Assembly (NCBI RefSeq): GCF_026212465.1
Contig: NC_080051.1
Span: forward strand, 23,973,727 to 24,037,726
Direction: 5' to 3'
Origin: Amaranthus tricolor
Taxonomy: Eukaryota > Streptophyta > Magnoliopsida > Caryophyllales > Amaranthaceae
Length of the DNA: 64,000 nt
The number at the start of each line of letters is the position of its first letter. Within the stretch, counting starts at the first letter, position 1. A program made the translations under genes and the position numbers. Below are positions 24,347-38,100 of this stretch, in pieces. Under the pieces are notes generated by a model that saw nothing but the letters and a program-made list of their open reading frames with translations, was not told the origin of the DNA and did not search any database.

Positions 24347-24354
24347 GTCTTATC

Positions 24355-25562
24355 TCAATGGCAATAAATACGGTATTCTCCGTTATATTTGAATTCGATC
24401 TTATTGACCCACCCTTAGCCTCCACAGTATTTCTTTATCCATCAAATGGGTACATTTAAATTATCTATCACAGGGACAACGCAAAAATACACTATAAATT
24501 TAAAGACTCTGCTTATTTTACTTTTTTTTTTTAAAGAAATTATAATGCATAAAAATAAATGATAATTAAACTAAAGCAAAAACAATATAAACTAATTTTT
24601 TATTTAAAACCTAAATTTAAGGATCCTATACGATTAAATACCTTTCACCATGTCATTACTCAAAACCCCTAATTTAACGATCTAAATTATAATGATGGTG
24701 TTTATATATGAAGGACTAAGGGACAAGATCACAAGACACAAGGGTACGTACAATCCTCCCTAATTTGCGTATAAGTGAAAGAAAGATGACGATAACCAGT
24801 TGGGTGAGCGTGATTCTTTGTCCTCATAAAAAGTAGATGACAATTTAAAGTGGAGGGGCCATTTACAATTAGTGGGCATCCCCATATCCAATCTTCTATT
24901 AAAAAGTCTTACTTTTTTGTTTTTACTACCACACAACTAAATATACTACTAGTAGTTTTTAAGGTTTTCCCTTTTCCATTGATCATTTTAGAAAGTTTTT
25001 TTAATCCAAGTATATTGTATTCTAATTTTTGAGAATTATGAGTTGTTGTATAGTAATGGTAGGTTTTTCCTTCTATTTTGTGTTAAGAATTAATTAATTT
25101 TTATTATTTACAGAAAATATTAATTCTCTATTTTTACTTAATATGTACGGAATTCTCTAACTTTATCTTCAATATTTTGATTGTGCCAATAGCTTTAAAC
25201 TCATGCAAATTAGAACAAGCTAAGTTGTAGCCTTGTATGTTTTAGTTACAACATTTCACTTGAAAAAAAAAATAAAAGAAACAAAAGATTGGCTTGAAAA
25301 AGTAAATATATCCTTGTTGAAGTTGTTCTAGACACAAGAATACATATCAATTCATCATAACATTATTAGACTAAAGAACAATAAAAGCATCCAAAAGATT
25401 TATGATAATTTATTTACAACATGATCTATTATCAAATTATAAGCACAATAAAGCACACATAAAATTCACTATACAAAATTTAGAAAAAGAAACATATAAT
25501 TCATAAAAATAAACAAAATTTGAGCCAAAATTACACTTATAAAAAAGAAAATAATAGATCAT
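24355..25562. other. AT-rich intergenic DNA, no gene seen
   Basis: No frame with coding character and no repeat family recognised apart from short A/T runs. Confidence 0.5.
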
Positions 25563-25576
25563 ATCAAGGTACAAAT

Positions 25577-25746
25577 AGATACACCAGGTACGATGATAAT
25601 GATAATAATAGTTTCTATGGGTATGGTCGAGTCGTGAGACTTTTTGGCCGCATAAAAAAGAGTATGGACTGTTGTTTTCCATCTCCCTTCAGAGCTAGCC
25701 TGATCATAGTTTCTATGAGCATAATATACTGGGTATAATAATAATA
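25577..25746 (+). mobile_element. SINE-like insertion, copy A, at the 3' end of the small gene
   Basis: A 14-bp direct repeat ATCAAGGTACAAAT flanks it exactly (25563-25576 and 25747-25760), as expected for LINE-assisted retroposition. The body shares GACTTTTTGGCCGC, AGTTTCTATGAGC and ATATACTGGGTA with copies at about 27236-27370 and 47919-48045. The tail is (ATA)n. It sits against the stop codon of the minus-strand gene 25748-26098. Confidence 0.7.
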
Positions 25747-25747
25747 A

Positions 25748-26098
25748 TCAAGGTACAAATGGAGAAGGATGATCAAGATTGTGACCAGAGTCAAAATTTT
25801 GCAAGTAGCTTTGAGCATCATAGCTATAATTAATAGCATTACCTCTATGTTGTGGTCTTAACCAAAATAGTTTGAACCTTGCTCGAATCTTCCAATACAA
25901 TTGCTTGATCAATATGAATGAGTCTTGTTGACAACATCTTTTAGGTACCCTTTTGTTTATTCTCATGTAGGAAGAAGATGTTCCATTGCAACTCATCTTC
26001 ATACTTGCCATTGGATCCCATCCTAATATCTTCATTATGTTGAGTAGAATAATGTTTAGTAAGAAAGTGATGAGTAAGTTTAGGATACTTTTTATCAT
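25748..26098 (-). CDS. Small conserved plant protein of unknown function (116 aa)
   Basis: A single-exon frame beginning MIKSILNLLITFLLNIILLN (hydrophobic N-terminus, possible signal anchor); an internal start at MKILGWDP is also plausible. The second half has the pattern RxPxRCCQQDS, then YWKIRARF, then YSYDAQSYLQNFDSG. I associate this pattern with a family of short uncharacterised plant proteins, but cannot name it or assign a function. An AT-rich TTATATTAATA on the minus strand about 110 bp upstream could be a TATA box. The stop codon lies inside the target-site duplication of a SINE, so the native 3' UTR has been displaced by about 185 bp. Could be a recently decayed copy, but the frame is intact. 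Confidence 0.55.
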   Translation of the reverse strand: MIKSILNLLITFLLNIILLNIMKILGWDPMASMKMSCNGTSSSYMRINKRVPKRCCQQDSFILIKQLYWKIRARFKLFWLRPQHRGNAINYSYDAQSYLQNFDSGHNLDHPSPFVP

Positions 26099-26481
26099 GT
26101 GTTATGACTTATTATGATGGTCAGAACTCATAAGAGCATCAGCTTGTTTGTTGTTGGATGTCTCTTTCGGATGTGTAGGAGAGGGTTCAAAAGGGTATTA
26201 ATATAACATGCAACTCGTCTTTTATGATATCTGTCTTACTGACGGATCCGTATAATTAACCTATTTTTATAATTATTTTAAAATTATAAATAATTATTTC
26301 TACACATTAAAAATAGATGGTCAGCTCAATAGAGTTAACCTCCTTATTAAACTGTCTCATTTAAGAATTTGCGTGTAACATGATAGTCTACTTTTTTCTT
26401 GATTAAAACAAGTACCGTTTTCTCTAAATAAAATTCAAAATTTCATTTTCAAATAGTTCTCCCTTTCTCTCGGCTAACATC

Positions 26482-26519
<38 letters not shown>
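26482..26519. repeat. (TAA)n microsatellite
   Basis: About 12 uninterrupted TAA units. Confidence 0.95.
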
Positions 26520-26520
<1 letters not shown>

Positions 26521-27235
26521 ATGCTAATAAAAATGCTCGAAAATGATAAATGTCATTCTTAGTGAGCCTTGGCTTTGAAATTATTTTAGTGGATGATAGT
26601 TGATTGATTACATGACTATATTTACCTAATGTAGAATTTGACTTTTTAAAAAAAAATTAGAGCTAAATTAGGTAAAATGTTTACATAATCTATGATAGCA
26701 ATTCTATTTATTTAACCTGGAATTTGATATATTTAATAGAATGAAAATGTTATTTATTCGACAAATAATTTTTTAAAAAAATCAGTATTTGATTTGTGCG
26801 TTAAAAAAGTCACATATTCAATAAATTTAATCACGATAATATATATTTGCATTGTTCTTTGATATTATATTTTTATATATTTTATACTCATAAATTTATG
26901 CATTACTCAAGTTTCTATACTACTTAATAATAATATCTTATACTCATTATGCTCTTCTCATTTTTTATTTAGTTTTGAGAAATTATGTGACAGAGTCTAT
27001 TAAGTCAATTTAAATCTACTTATTTTATTAGGTTAATTATGCAAATATTATTAACAAAAAAATTGTCAAAGTCAAATTTTTAATTAACCTTTCCATTTTT
27101 TAAGTCTATATTGTAATAAAAAGCTTAAGCAGATACTTAAGTTTCATGATATGTTATAATTCTCCCATTCACTCTAATTGTCTCATTTTGTTATAGGCCT
27201 TTAAATTATCTATCACGTGTAATCACGTCTCTTTA

Positions 27236-27370
27236 TCTTCCTCGAGCCGAGGGACTTTTTTGGTCGCGCTCTCCTTTATGGGTATGAGTTGCCGTCGTCT
27301 TTCCCTCCCAGACCCTGACCTTAGTTTCTATGAGTAGGATATACTGGGTAGGATGATGATGACGACGACT
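27236..27370 (+). mobile_element. SINE-like element, copy B
   Basis: CTCGAGCCGAGGGAC, then TGGTCGCGCTCTCC, TATGGGTATGAGTTGCCG, CCCAGACCCTGACC, TTTCTATGAGTAGG and ATATACTGGGTAGG, ending in a (GATGAT)n-like tail. This is the best-preserved copy of the family. I could not place its target duplication. Confidence 0.6.
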
Positions 27371-28374
27371 CTAAGTGTCTTATTTGCTTATGTATAATGC
27401 AAGTTTTAATATCTCTGGTGGTTATAATTAAAAATTATAATAAGTTAATACCAATAACATTTAAATTAAGATAAATTAAATAAAATTTTACTAAACTATA
27501 ATTTAATTAATTTGTAAATAATAAAAATTAAGAGTAACAAAATTCAAAACATGACACTTGAAGTGGATAAAGAGAGTATACTCAAGAACCCTTTTAGAAA
27601 AAAAAAAAAAAAAAAAATATACATGAATGGTGGTGAAGGCTACAACTGGGAGGAAAGGAAAAGAGATACCATTGTATTAAACATGTAACATCAGTCAACA
27701 TTAGTAAGACTATGCTGTGAGCCCCTCCCTTATTACACTTGTTTGATGCCACAAACACCATTATTAATTGCAACTCATTTTGCTTTCATTCCACTTCAAG
27801 CTTCATTCTTCGCCCAAAAATGGAGTAAAAATCCACAAATTTTTAAAAGGTTTTGTATGTATAATTTTGAAAATTATTAAATTTTTATAACTTTATATTT
27901 TTAATCATTTAATTACATAATATAATGTTAAGAAACCTAATTTTTAGAATCCTATACAGTCAAATATATTGAACATACTCAAGAACTGTATGCTTTTCAA
28001 CCTAACCATTATCAATCAATTTTAATAAAGAGAATTCCTTTTTTTAATCAAAAGAAAACGGATTGATTATGGCCTTTATGGGCGTATGTAAAGAGTCTTA
28101 CCATTCTCTATGTAAAGGGAGTACAAATACGAATTGCCAATTATTTTTTTTAACTCAGACTTTTCAAGCACGATATTAAATTAATGATGAACTATTAATG
28201 ATGATAGTGTAAAATGTCTAACTATACGACAGCATAAAAACCTCCTAAATTAAAGGGTCTTAAATATTATATTACTATTTCGTTAGTTATAATTGCTTTT
28301 TAATATGCACTATTATCAAAAAGAATATTAAAAATACAGTCTCTATACTCTCAAAAACATTTGTGTATTTTTAT

Positions 28375-28771
28375 TCATCTTGTATGAGACCGTCTTATTA
28401 TGAGACGGGACCATATAATAGTCCATTTCTTCAATTGATTACTTTAAGATTATAAGTAATCGTTTTAAGGTTATAAGTAATTATTCTAAGACTATAAAAA
28501 GTAATTATATTAAAATTATGACTGATTACTTTAACGTTATAAGTGATCATTTTAAAACAAAAAATATATATTAGGTCAACCCAATAAAAATGATATCACC
28601 GGAAGACCCTCTCATTTAAGAATAGTGAATTTTATAAAAAGTAATTATATTAAAATTATGACTGATTACTTTAACGTTATAAGTGATCATTTTAAAACAA
28701 AAAATATATATTAGGTCAACCCAATAAAAATGATATCACCGTAAGACCCTCTCATTTAAGAATTAGTGAAT
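28375..28771. repeat. GAGAC-type dispersed repeat with a 140-bp tandem duplication
   Basis: Opens CTTGTATGAGACCGTCTTA and closes CTCTCATTTAAGAATTAGTG. A 140-bp unit (GTAATTATATTAAAATTATG...) starting near 28492 is repeated at 28632 with only about two differences, so the duplication is recent. Inside are 21-24-bp pieces around TTTAAGGTTATAAGTAAT. Confidence 0.75.
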
Positions 28772-29059
28772 TTTATTTTGCCACTGATCTTTAGATTTAT
28801 CACCGAGTTCAGAATATGTTTGTGCAACAATACATACACACGTAACTATTGCATTTTTAGCATTTCAGCATGAAATGGGGCAAAAGTTAGTGTCATTTTC
28901 TTGTTAGTTCCGTCAAATAATTCAATTTGCCGCACTTGGAATAAACGACACTACGAGTCCACGATTCACGTCATCTCATTTGAAAGCCATTTGAGTTAAA
29001 AGTGTAGACGTAGAATAAATTTTCCTCATATCTAAGGCTAAATATTTTACTTTAAATGG

Positions 29060-29195
29060 GGGTGGTTCAGATTCGAACCATGATCTCTTATCACGTTAGT
29101 TTCTGATACCATGTTAAGAAATCAACTCAACTAAATGCTTAAGCTAATAGTTAATGCCCTAATCTTCATAATATGTTATATACTCTCATGTTTCT
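29060..29195 (+). repeat. Dispersed repeat, copy 2 (SINE-like, B-box motif)
   Basis: GGTTCAGATTCGAACC resembles a pol III B box, followed by GATACCATGTTAAGAAATC. Partner of the minus-strand copy at 12230-12335. No A box or cloverleaf, so it is not a tRNA gene. Confidence 0.4.
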
Positions 29196-31167
29196 TTATA
29201 CCACAGCCAGCCTTTAGGCCAGAGAATTGTGGATAGTGGATACTTTTATGTCTCAAATGTGAACATTCATAATTAATTGAATTTGGGTTAAGAACGTCTT
29301 TTGTGATATGAAAGTACTATTTTAATTTTGGAAGAATTGACTTAAACAATTTTAATTGTAGCCAATATTTTCAATTATTGTTTATTTATTTTTCTACTAA
29401 TTATTGAAATTTTTTCTCAGATGGATGCCGAAAAAATGAAATAGTAAATTTAAATAGGTTGTGTTAAAATTTTTTTAAAATACATAATAGACTGAAAAAA
29501 TGAGAAGATAGAAAAATCAAAATTGTATCTAAAATCTTACTTAGAGAAACTAATACTTTAATTGTGACAAAACTCAATTTTCTTTTCAAAATAATATCAG
29601 TAGACCAAAAACTATGAAAAATTTGTGATTTTTGCTCTTTATTGAAGTACTATCCTACTTTTTCCATCCTCTTCTGCTAAATAAGTTGGACTACTATAAA
29701 GTGCAATTCTTGCTTAATGAGAATTTGTGTTTTATAATGGGCATCTTATGGGCTTAATTTGCCAATAATAAAATCTTAAATGGCCAAAGAAATAACTGAT
29801 TAAATGTTGAAGGGTTCATTATGACTCATATGTGAGTTGTCTCATATGGGAGAAAGAGAGGGGATATAACTTGAAGAGTAATTTCTACTACAATTAATTG
29901 GTTTAAGTAGTGATTCCTTTTTAGGCTTATAAATACGTTATCTTTTTTCCTTCTTGGTTGAGTAACCCATACTTATTTTCTAAATTCTATCGATAAAGCT
30001 AAAAGGTTTATAAAAGATACAGTAGAATCAATTATAATATACATTTAATATGGTAAAAGCCACACTTTTATAACCAATCAGGAATTTTCACCTCATCACT
30101 AACTCCTCGAAATTCTCTGTCCTTATTTCTTTATAAATTTTAAATACTACACTATTTGATATATCTATCAATCGACGCGTCATTATTATCATTACTTTTC
30201 TCTCTACATCAATCTCTCTTTTAAAATCAGCTTAACCACGTAAGTGAAGCTTGATATTCTCTCTCTTTTATATACGTATATTTTTCATTATCTGAACTTG
30301 AGTGTTGGAGGAGTTTTTTAAACGTTACAAAACGTAATTCAAATTCCTAAGACATCATAAGTGGGACATATTTATTTCTTGCGTGAGGATACGGAAACAT
30401 TCCTTAGGTTTATCAAATTACGACCAACTTAAATGTATAACTTCTGATTGAGCCTTACTAGTTGCTTGGGCATACATTATCCCAATTCCCACATCATGTC
30501 ATTTAAAAATTGAAGTGAAAATACGTATAGATCAGTTCCTCGGTATATAAAACAATGAGTTGGGTGCGAATTTTTTTGTTTTAGGATCATCCAATTGAAC
30601 TTTTCCCTTATTCAATACAAATAACCCAACATTTGAATAATTTTTAATAATCCAAATTTTGATATTTTTTTTTCCAGCATACCTAATAACCTAAATCACC
30701 ATAACCTCACCCCACCCCTAAACCATCACAACCCCACCCTCCTCTAGCCTATAGAGTATACTAAAAACAAATACATATTAAAGATAGATTATTAGAAAAT
30801 AATCAGTAGGCAAGGTTATTAACAACGGATGAGTAAAAAGTTACATTATTTTTAACGATTTTTCCTTATTTTAATAGTCTGTTCCTTTGCTGGTATAAAT
30901 TATAAAAAAAAGCGATCATTAACCTCCAAACATAATTCCATAAAGACTTAAATTTAAAACAACACTCCCATGAACATTCAACAAATATCCTGTTGTGATG
31001 AACATTTAAGTGAGCAATGTAGCTAATAGCAACAACTAAAACAAGAGTATTGTGATACTTTCAAAGTCCAAACTGATGATTCAAGTACTATAACCCTGAC
31101 AAAATTGGAGCTATCTGATATGGATAATCCACAAAATCACGAAAACAAAAAGGAAAGTGAAGCACTC

Positions 31168-33551
<2,384 letters not shown>

Positions 33552-33599
33552 TGCTGCTACTGCTGCTTTCACAACCTACGCCTTCTCTCTTGCTTTTTA

Positions 33600-33660
33600 T
33601 GCGTGTGATGTGAAGCGTTACAATTAGGGTTTTTCTGGGCTTTTTTTGGGTGGATTGAAT
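33600..33660 (-). promoter_or_regulatory. Telo box and site II motif of the RPL23 promoter
   Basis: On the minus strand AAACCCTAATTG (telo box, about 33623-33633) lies beside AGCCCA (site II type TGGGCT on plus, 33636-33641). This pair is characteristic of plant ribosomal-protein and growth-related promoters. Position is about 75-90 bp upstream of the ATG, so one or both may fall in the 5' leader. Confidence 0.55.
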
Positions 33661-35151
33661 TGCTGTTCGGGCCGGGCAGTACCCCTTTAATTAGTGTTAC
33701 TGCGTTAGCGTAATTAGAGTTTTACAAATTTTTGTATGAGATGCTGATTTAATATATATTTATCAGTTTTAAAATGATTATTTATAATAATTATTACTGA
33801 TTACTTATACTCTTTAAAGTGACCAATTATAATCTTAAAGTGGCATTAAAAGTAGATTCTTTAATGTTTGGATAATTTTTTTTAGCTTTGCCTGATTTGT
33901 ACCCGTATTCATAGGGTCAAAAGGCAAATAACCGTTGACCGTTCAAAAGTCCCATTCAAACAAAAAGAAAATAACCCAAATTTTATATAGAGAACACATT
34001 GCAACATTGTTCCTATTACAAACAAATTTCTCTTTTGATTCTTATTATCATACAATCTAGCTTAAATATGTAATTCAAAATTTAAGTTTTTGGTCAAGAA
34101 CATTTATATGGAGCAAGAGTTTTTGTTATAGCTCTTGCAATAAAATTGAACATAGAAATTCCAAGAAGCGGAGAACAAGAATTAGAGGTTAAAAAAAGAT
34201 GTTAGAGAAGTTTGGTATCCCTTCAAACATTCTTACATTTTCTCATCTCACGAACATGATTGAATTTCTATTGGTGAGTGGCTTTAGACTTCAGAGAAAA
34301 TAGGTAATTGTGAATTAAGAAAGAAATAAAGGTGGGAATCCTTAGCTACTACCCTACTCATGTCCCTAAAATTTTGCAATATATTATCTCCATCTCTTTA
34401 AATTTGCTATCAAAGTAATATTTTCCCTTACAGTATGTCATTTTCAATAGCAAATTGGAAAAAAATTCAACAATTTTTACCATTTTGTATGATATTGCAT
34501 TGGAGATAAATGACACATGTATGGATCATGAAATGCATAGTATGAGTTAGTAAGAAAAAAGATATTTAGTCTTAATGCCAAATTTCAAAATGTTAAAGTA
34601 ATTAAACATTTCAAAACAAAAAAGATAACAAAATGAGGAAGACAATGTTTTAATGCTAGCCTAATAAGAGTAATGAAAACTAGCGAACATTACCAATAAT
34701 TCAACAAATACACAACTAATGAAGGTAGTTATAGCCTTAAGGACAGCTTTGATGATTATTAATAGAAGAGAAAAATTCCTGACATAACACTATCCAACTT
34801 CCAAGGGCTACCAGCCTACCACAGTTTCTACTAGAAGAGAAAAAAAAGAAGCTACCAACATTAGAAGAAAAAGTACAATGATGTGCTAAACAGAAAGCAT
34901 AGAATTGTGACACCAAACGCATTTTGAAATCGACCCAAAATGCTTTGAGCATGCATAGCCATTAACCACTGTACATGGCAATTGTAAGGACTAGCTATTC
35001 ACAAAACCTACATTTTAATGTCCAAACAATAAACACCAGTTGAGTGCAAAACGGACCAAAATTAGTCGTTTGAGTTATAATCAGCACCAGAAGTCATCAA
35101 TCGTCACAACCTAAACTACCTTGCTACTCAGGCTTTGCACACACAGCACAT
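33661..35151. other. Intergenic DNA between RPL23 and SUVR
   Basis: Holds a weak GAGAC-type repeat fragment (about 33728-33870, TTGTATGAGATGC...TATAATCTTAAAG) and the 3' flank of the SUVR gene. No gene recognised. Confidence 0.4.
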
Positions 35152-38100
35152 TCATTGTATAGTCAGGGTTGACCTAGATCCTGCAGATAGAAAGAAAAAG
35201 AATTTGAATTTAAATCAGCATAGCATAACATAGACTACAAATCCTTTAAAGAACAATGTCCAAGAGAACAGAAATCACAACAAATGATCAAGGAAAATAA
35301 AAATGATTTACTATTTAATGCATAGTGCAAAAATGTGGCCACATTGCATCCAATTGCCACACTATGAACCAATATTTCTCGCACTGAAATGGTGTAAAAA
35401 ACCTGCGCGCTGGGCTGTTTCAACGAATATCTAATGGTTTCGACCGGTTATAAAATGATGTATCCTGAATAAAACTAGTTAGTTGAAAGATCACTTAAAA
35501 TTTTAAAGATGTATAATAGAAGTCTAAATATTTTTCAGGAGAAAAAAATTAAAAACTTTCCAGTGTGAGGTAATCGAGTCCATCAACTCAACAAAAGTTA
35601 ACAAATTTCAACAAATAAGATAAAAATAATTCAGCAGACTAATTGAGATTGAAATGCATAGGTTTCTTTTGTATAACGAGTCACAAAGTGCAGATGAAAT
35701 GCATATTTCAATCCTAAGCATTGCATATTAGTAAAAGCTAATCCAGAGAAATTTTTATGATAATTCAGAAAATACAAAATGCTCAATAAAAACCATCAAG
35801 TACTTACTGCTTGACCGTTTCATGTTGCGGCAAAATTTGCTTCCGCAAAGACAACGGAATGCTTTGATATGACTTTCACCATCATCAAAATCAAGTCCAT
35901 AATCCTGTGGCACAATTAGCAATAGGGGTTTATGAGACTAAATGCTAATAATTATCATACAAACCAATTTGACCTGAACGACACTTTGGAAAGGGAAAAG
36001 TACTAAGTGGGAAACCATGGCCGAGCTAATACTCATATTTTCAAACTATAAATAGGTCTTTAAAACTGGAATAGCTCAAGCACATAAAAGTAGGATGCAT
36101 ATGATGAGTTGATGACAAACATGCTCAAAAACACTAACAACAAAGATTTATGATATGATGACAAACATACTCAAAAACGCTAATAACAAGATGAACATGA
36201 GAGAATATCTAAAACAATTTTGTCGATAAACTGGAATAAAAACATACTTTTAATTGAAATCATAAACAACACATAATCCAGCAATAAGTACAAAAAAATG
36301 AAACCTTCAAGTCTACCATCTCCAATCCAAACGAAGATGTGCTACATCAGATTATATTAATGATAAAAGGTCTTCAAACACAAAAAAATGTCAACTACAA
36401 AATAAAGGACGCCATATAGATTTGTCATAAAGGTGAAATCCTTCTGTCTGAAAAGATGATAATATTTACATCTATTAAGAATATCTGAATATATACAGAA
36501 AACAATTATAAAATCCCACAAAGAAATCAGGTACGATGTCTTCTTTAGCACACCCATACGTGACACAGCATGGCCATACAAAACAATACTGGGAGAGTAA
36601 AACAAATTGAAAAAGAAAAAAGTCAAATATGCTGAAGCTGTATATGTTTCTTTTTGTTCTCCTTTTTCTTACCCAAAATCAACATATCCTATTGAGCTTC
36701 CCTCATTGAAATTCACTAAAACACTGAAGTTTCACCAAGGTTCAAAAAGTACTTCTCGTTATTGTAGGCTAATATAATACTTGGCAACTGAAACATACCA
36801 AAAAAAAACACTTTACTTTTAATGGTCAGTCAAGTTTTTAGCATTGTTGTATTCAGTGGTAAATTGTCAATTCTCACTACATACTCATTCTGCATATTAT
36901 GATGCATAAATGAATACATCAACAATTGCAAAAGGCTTAAATGAATGTGGCTCAGAATTTTCACCAAATTACAGAATAAAAATTAAATTAAATTGATGCA
37001 AGCACAAAAACAACACTGCAGTCATCCTGAAAACTTCACAGAAGTCATCATGATGTGAAGATTATCAAGCACAACAGGCAAATATCACTATCCCAATAGA
37101 GTTGTCTATCCTTAGGATGACAAGACAATAAGCAGAAAATGCGAGTAGTCACATATACAAAGGTCAATTTATTTCCTAATTTCATGCAGTATGCACCTTC
37201 TTCAATGTTATCTGACAGGGACAAGCAAAATCAATGTTATTGATATTGACACCTTTTGAGCACAGCAAATAGCAAATACCTTAAACAAACCAAATGATAG
37301 TTAATGTCAAGTTACTAGCCAAGGGAAACCTTTTTTCTTTATCAGTAAGATAACCTATACCTTGTAGGTTGCATCCTATTTTAATTTATGCGTTGGAATA
37401 GAAAATAAACTCAATTGGCATCAAACGAAAATTGTAAGATGTGAAAATGATCTCAAAAGGAACAAAACGTCAATCCAATATCATGTACTTATTCTTCAAG
37501 AGCATTATATTTCATGGCATCATCATAACTAAAAAAACAAGCAGTTTTGTAAACAAATCGCAAAGCAGGCCAAGTGCACCCTTAATCTTGACTAACCACC
37601 CAAAGTAAGGGAATGGGAGTAATAAAGAGTGAAATTCAGAAAAATGCATCAAATACATCCATTGGCAGAAAAGAGTGAAGAATCTTCCTAAAAATTATTT
37701 GTCCAAATGAAGCCCAAACTACATTGTACATACCCATGTAAGCTCTTCAAAGGCATTAATTTTTCTTGTTGTAAATAATGCAACCTGCACAAGGATAAAA
37801 GAGTCCTCAAGGCTCAAATTATTGGATATATAAGCAGTTGCTTAAATAATTTATGTTAGTACAGTTTAAAGAGTATTCATCTTTTAATTTGTTAGGCAAT
37901 AGAACAAATCGTCATGGTTTCCGTACATGATAATAGTGGTGACTAGGGGTTTCCACTTCAACTGGGATTTCAATCAAGTTTGCATCTGAACACCTACAAG
38001 AAACATGTATACAAAGCAGCCATTATTTCACAAAAATGGAATGCAAAGAAGCAATTAGGAAATTTGGATGAGAAAAGAAAGGAAATACGGCATAGAGGAT

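Larger units (their letters stand above)
27371..31100. other. Gene-poor AT-rich region
   Basis: No gene found on either strand. Contains an A-run (27599-27618), a GAGAC-type repeat with a 140-bp duplication (28375-28771) and a SINE-like dispersed repeat (29060-29195). The remainder shows nothing recognisable. Confidence 0.5.

Noticed and set aside
29060..29100. Possible tRNA gene (GGTTCAGATTCGAACC)
   Set aside because: Only a B-box-like motif is present; no acceptor stem, anticodon arm or A box. A repeated copy exists at 12230-12335.
37734..37760. Trp in ELTWDYG taken as proof that the SUVR protein is catalytically dead
   Set aside because: The same Trp occurs in SUVR proteins reported to be active, so it does not settle activity.
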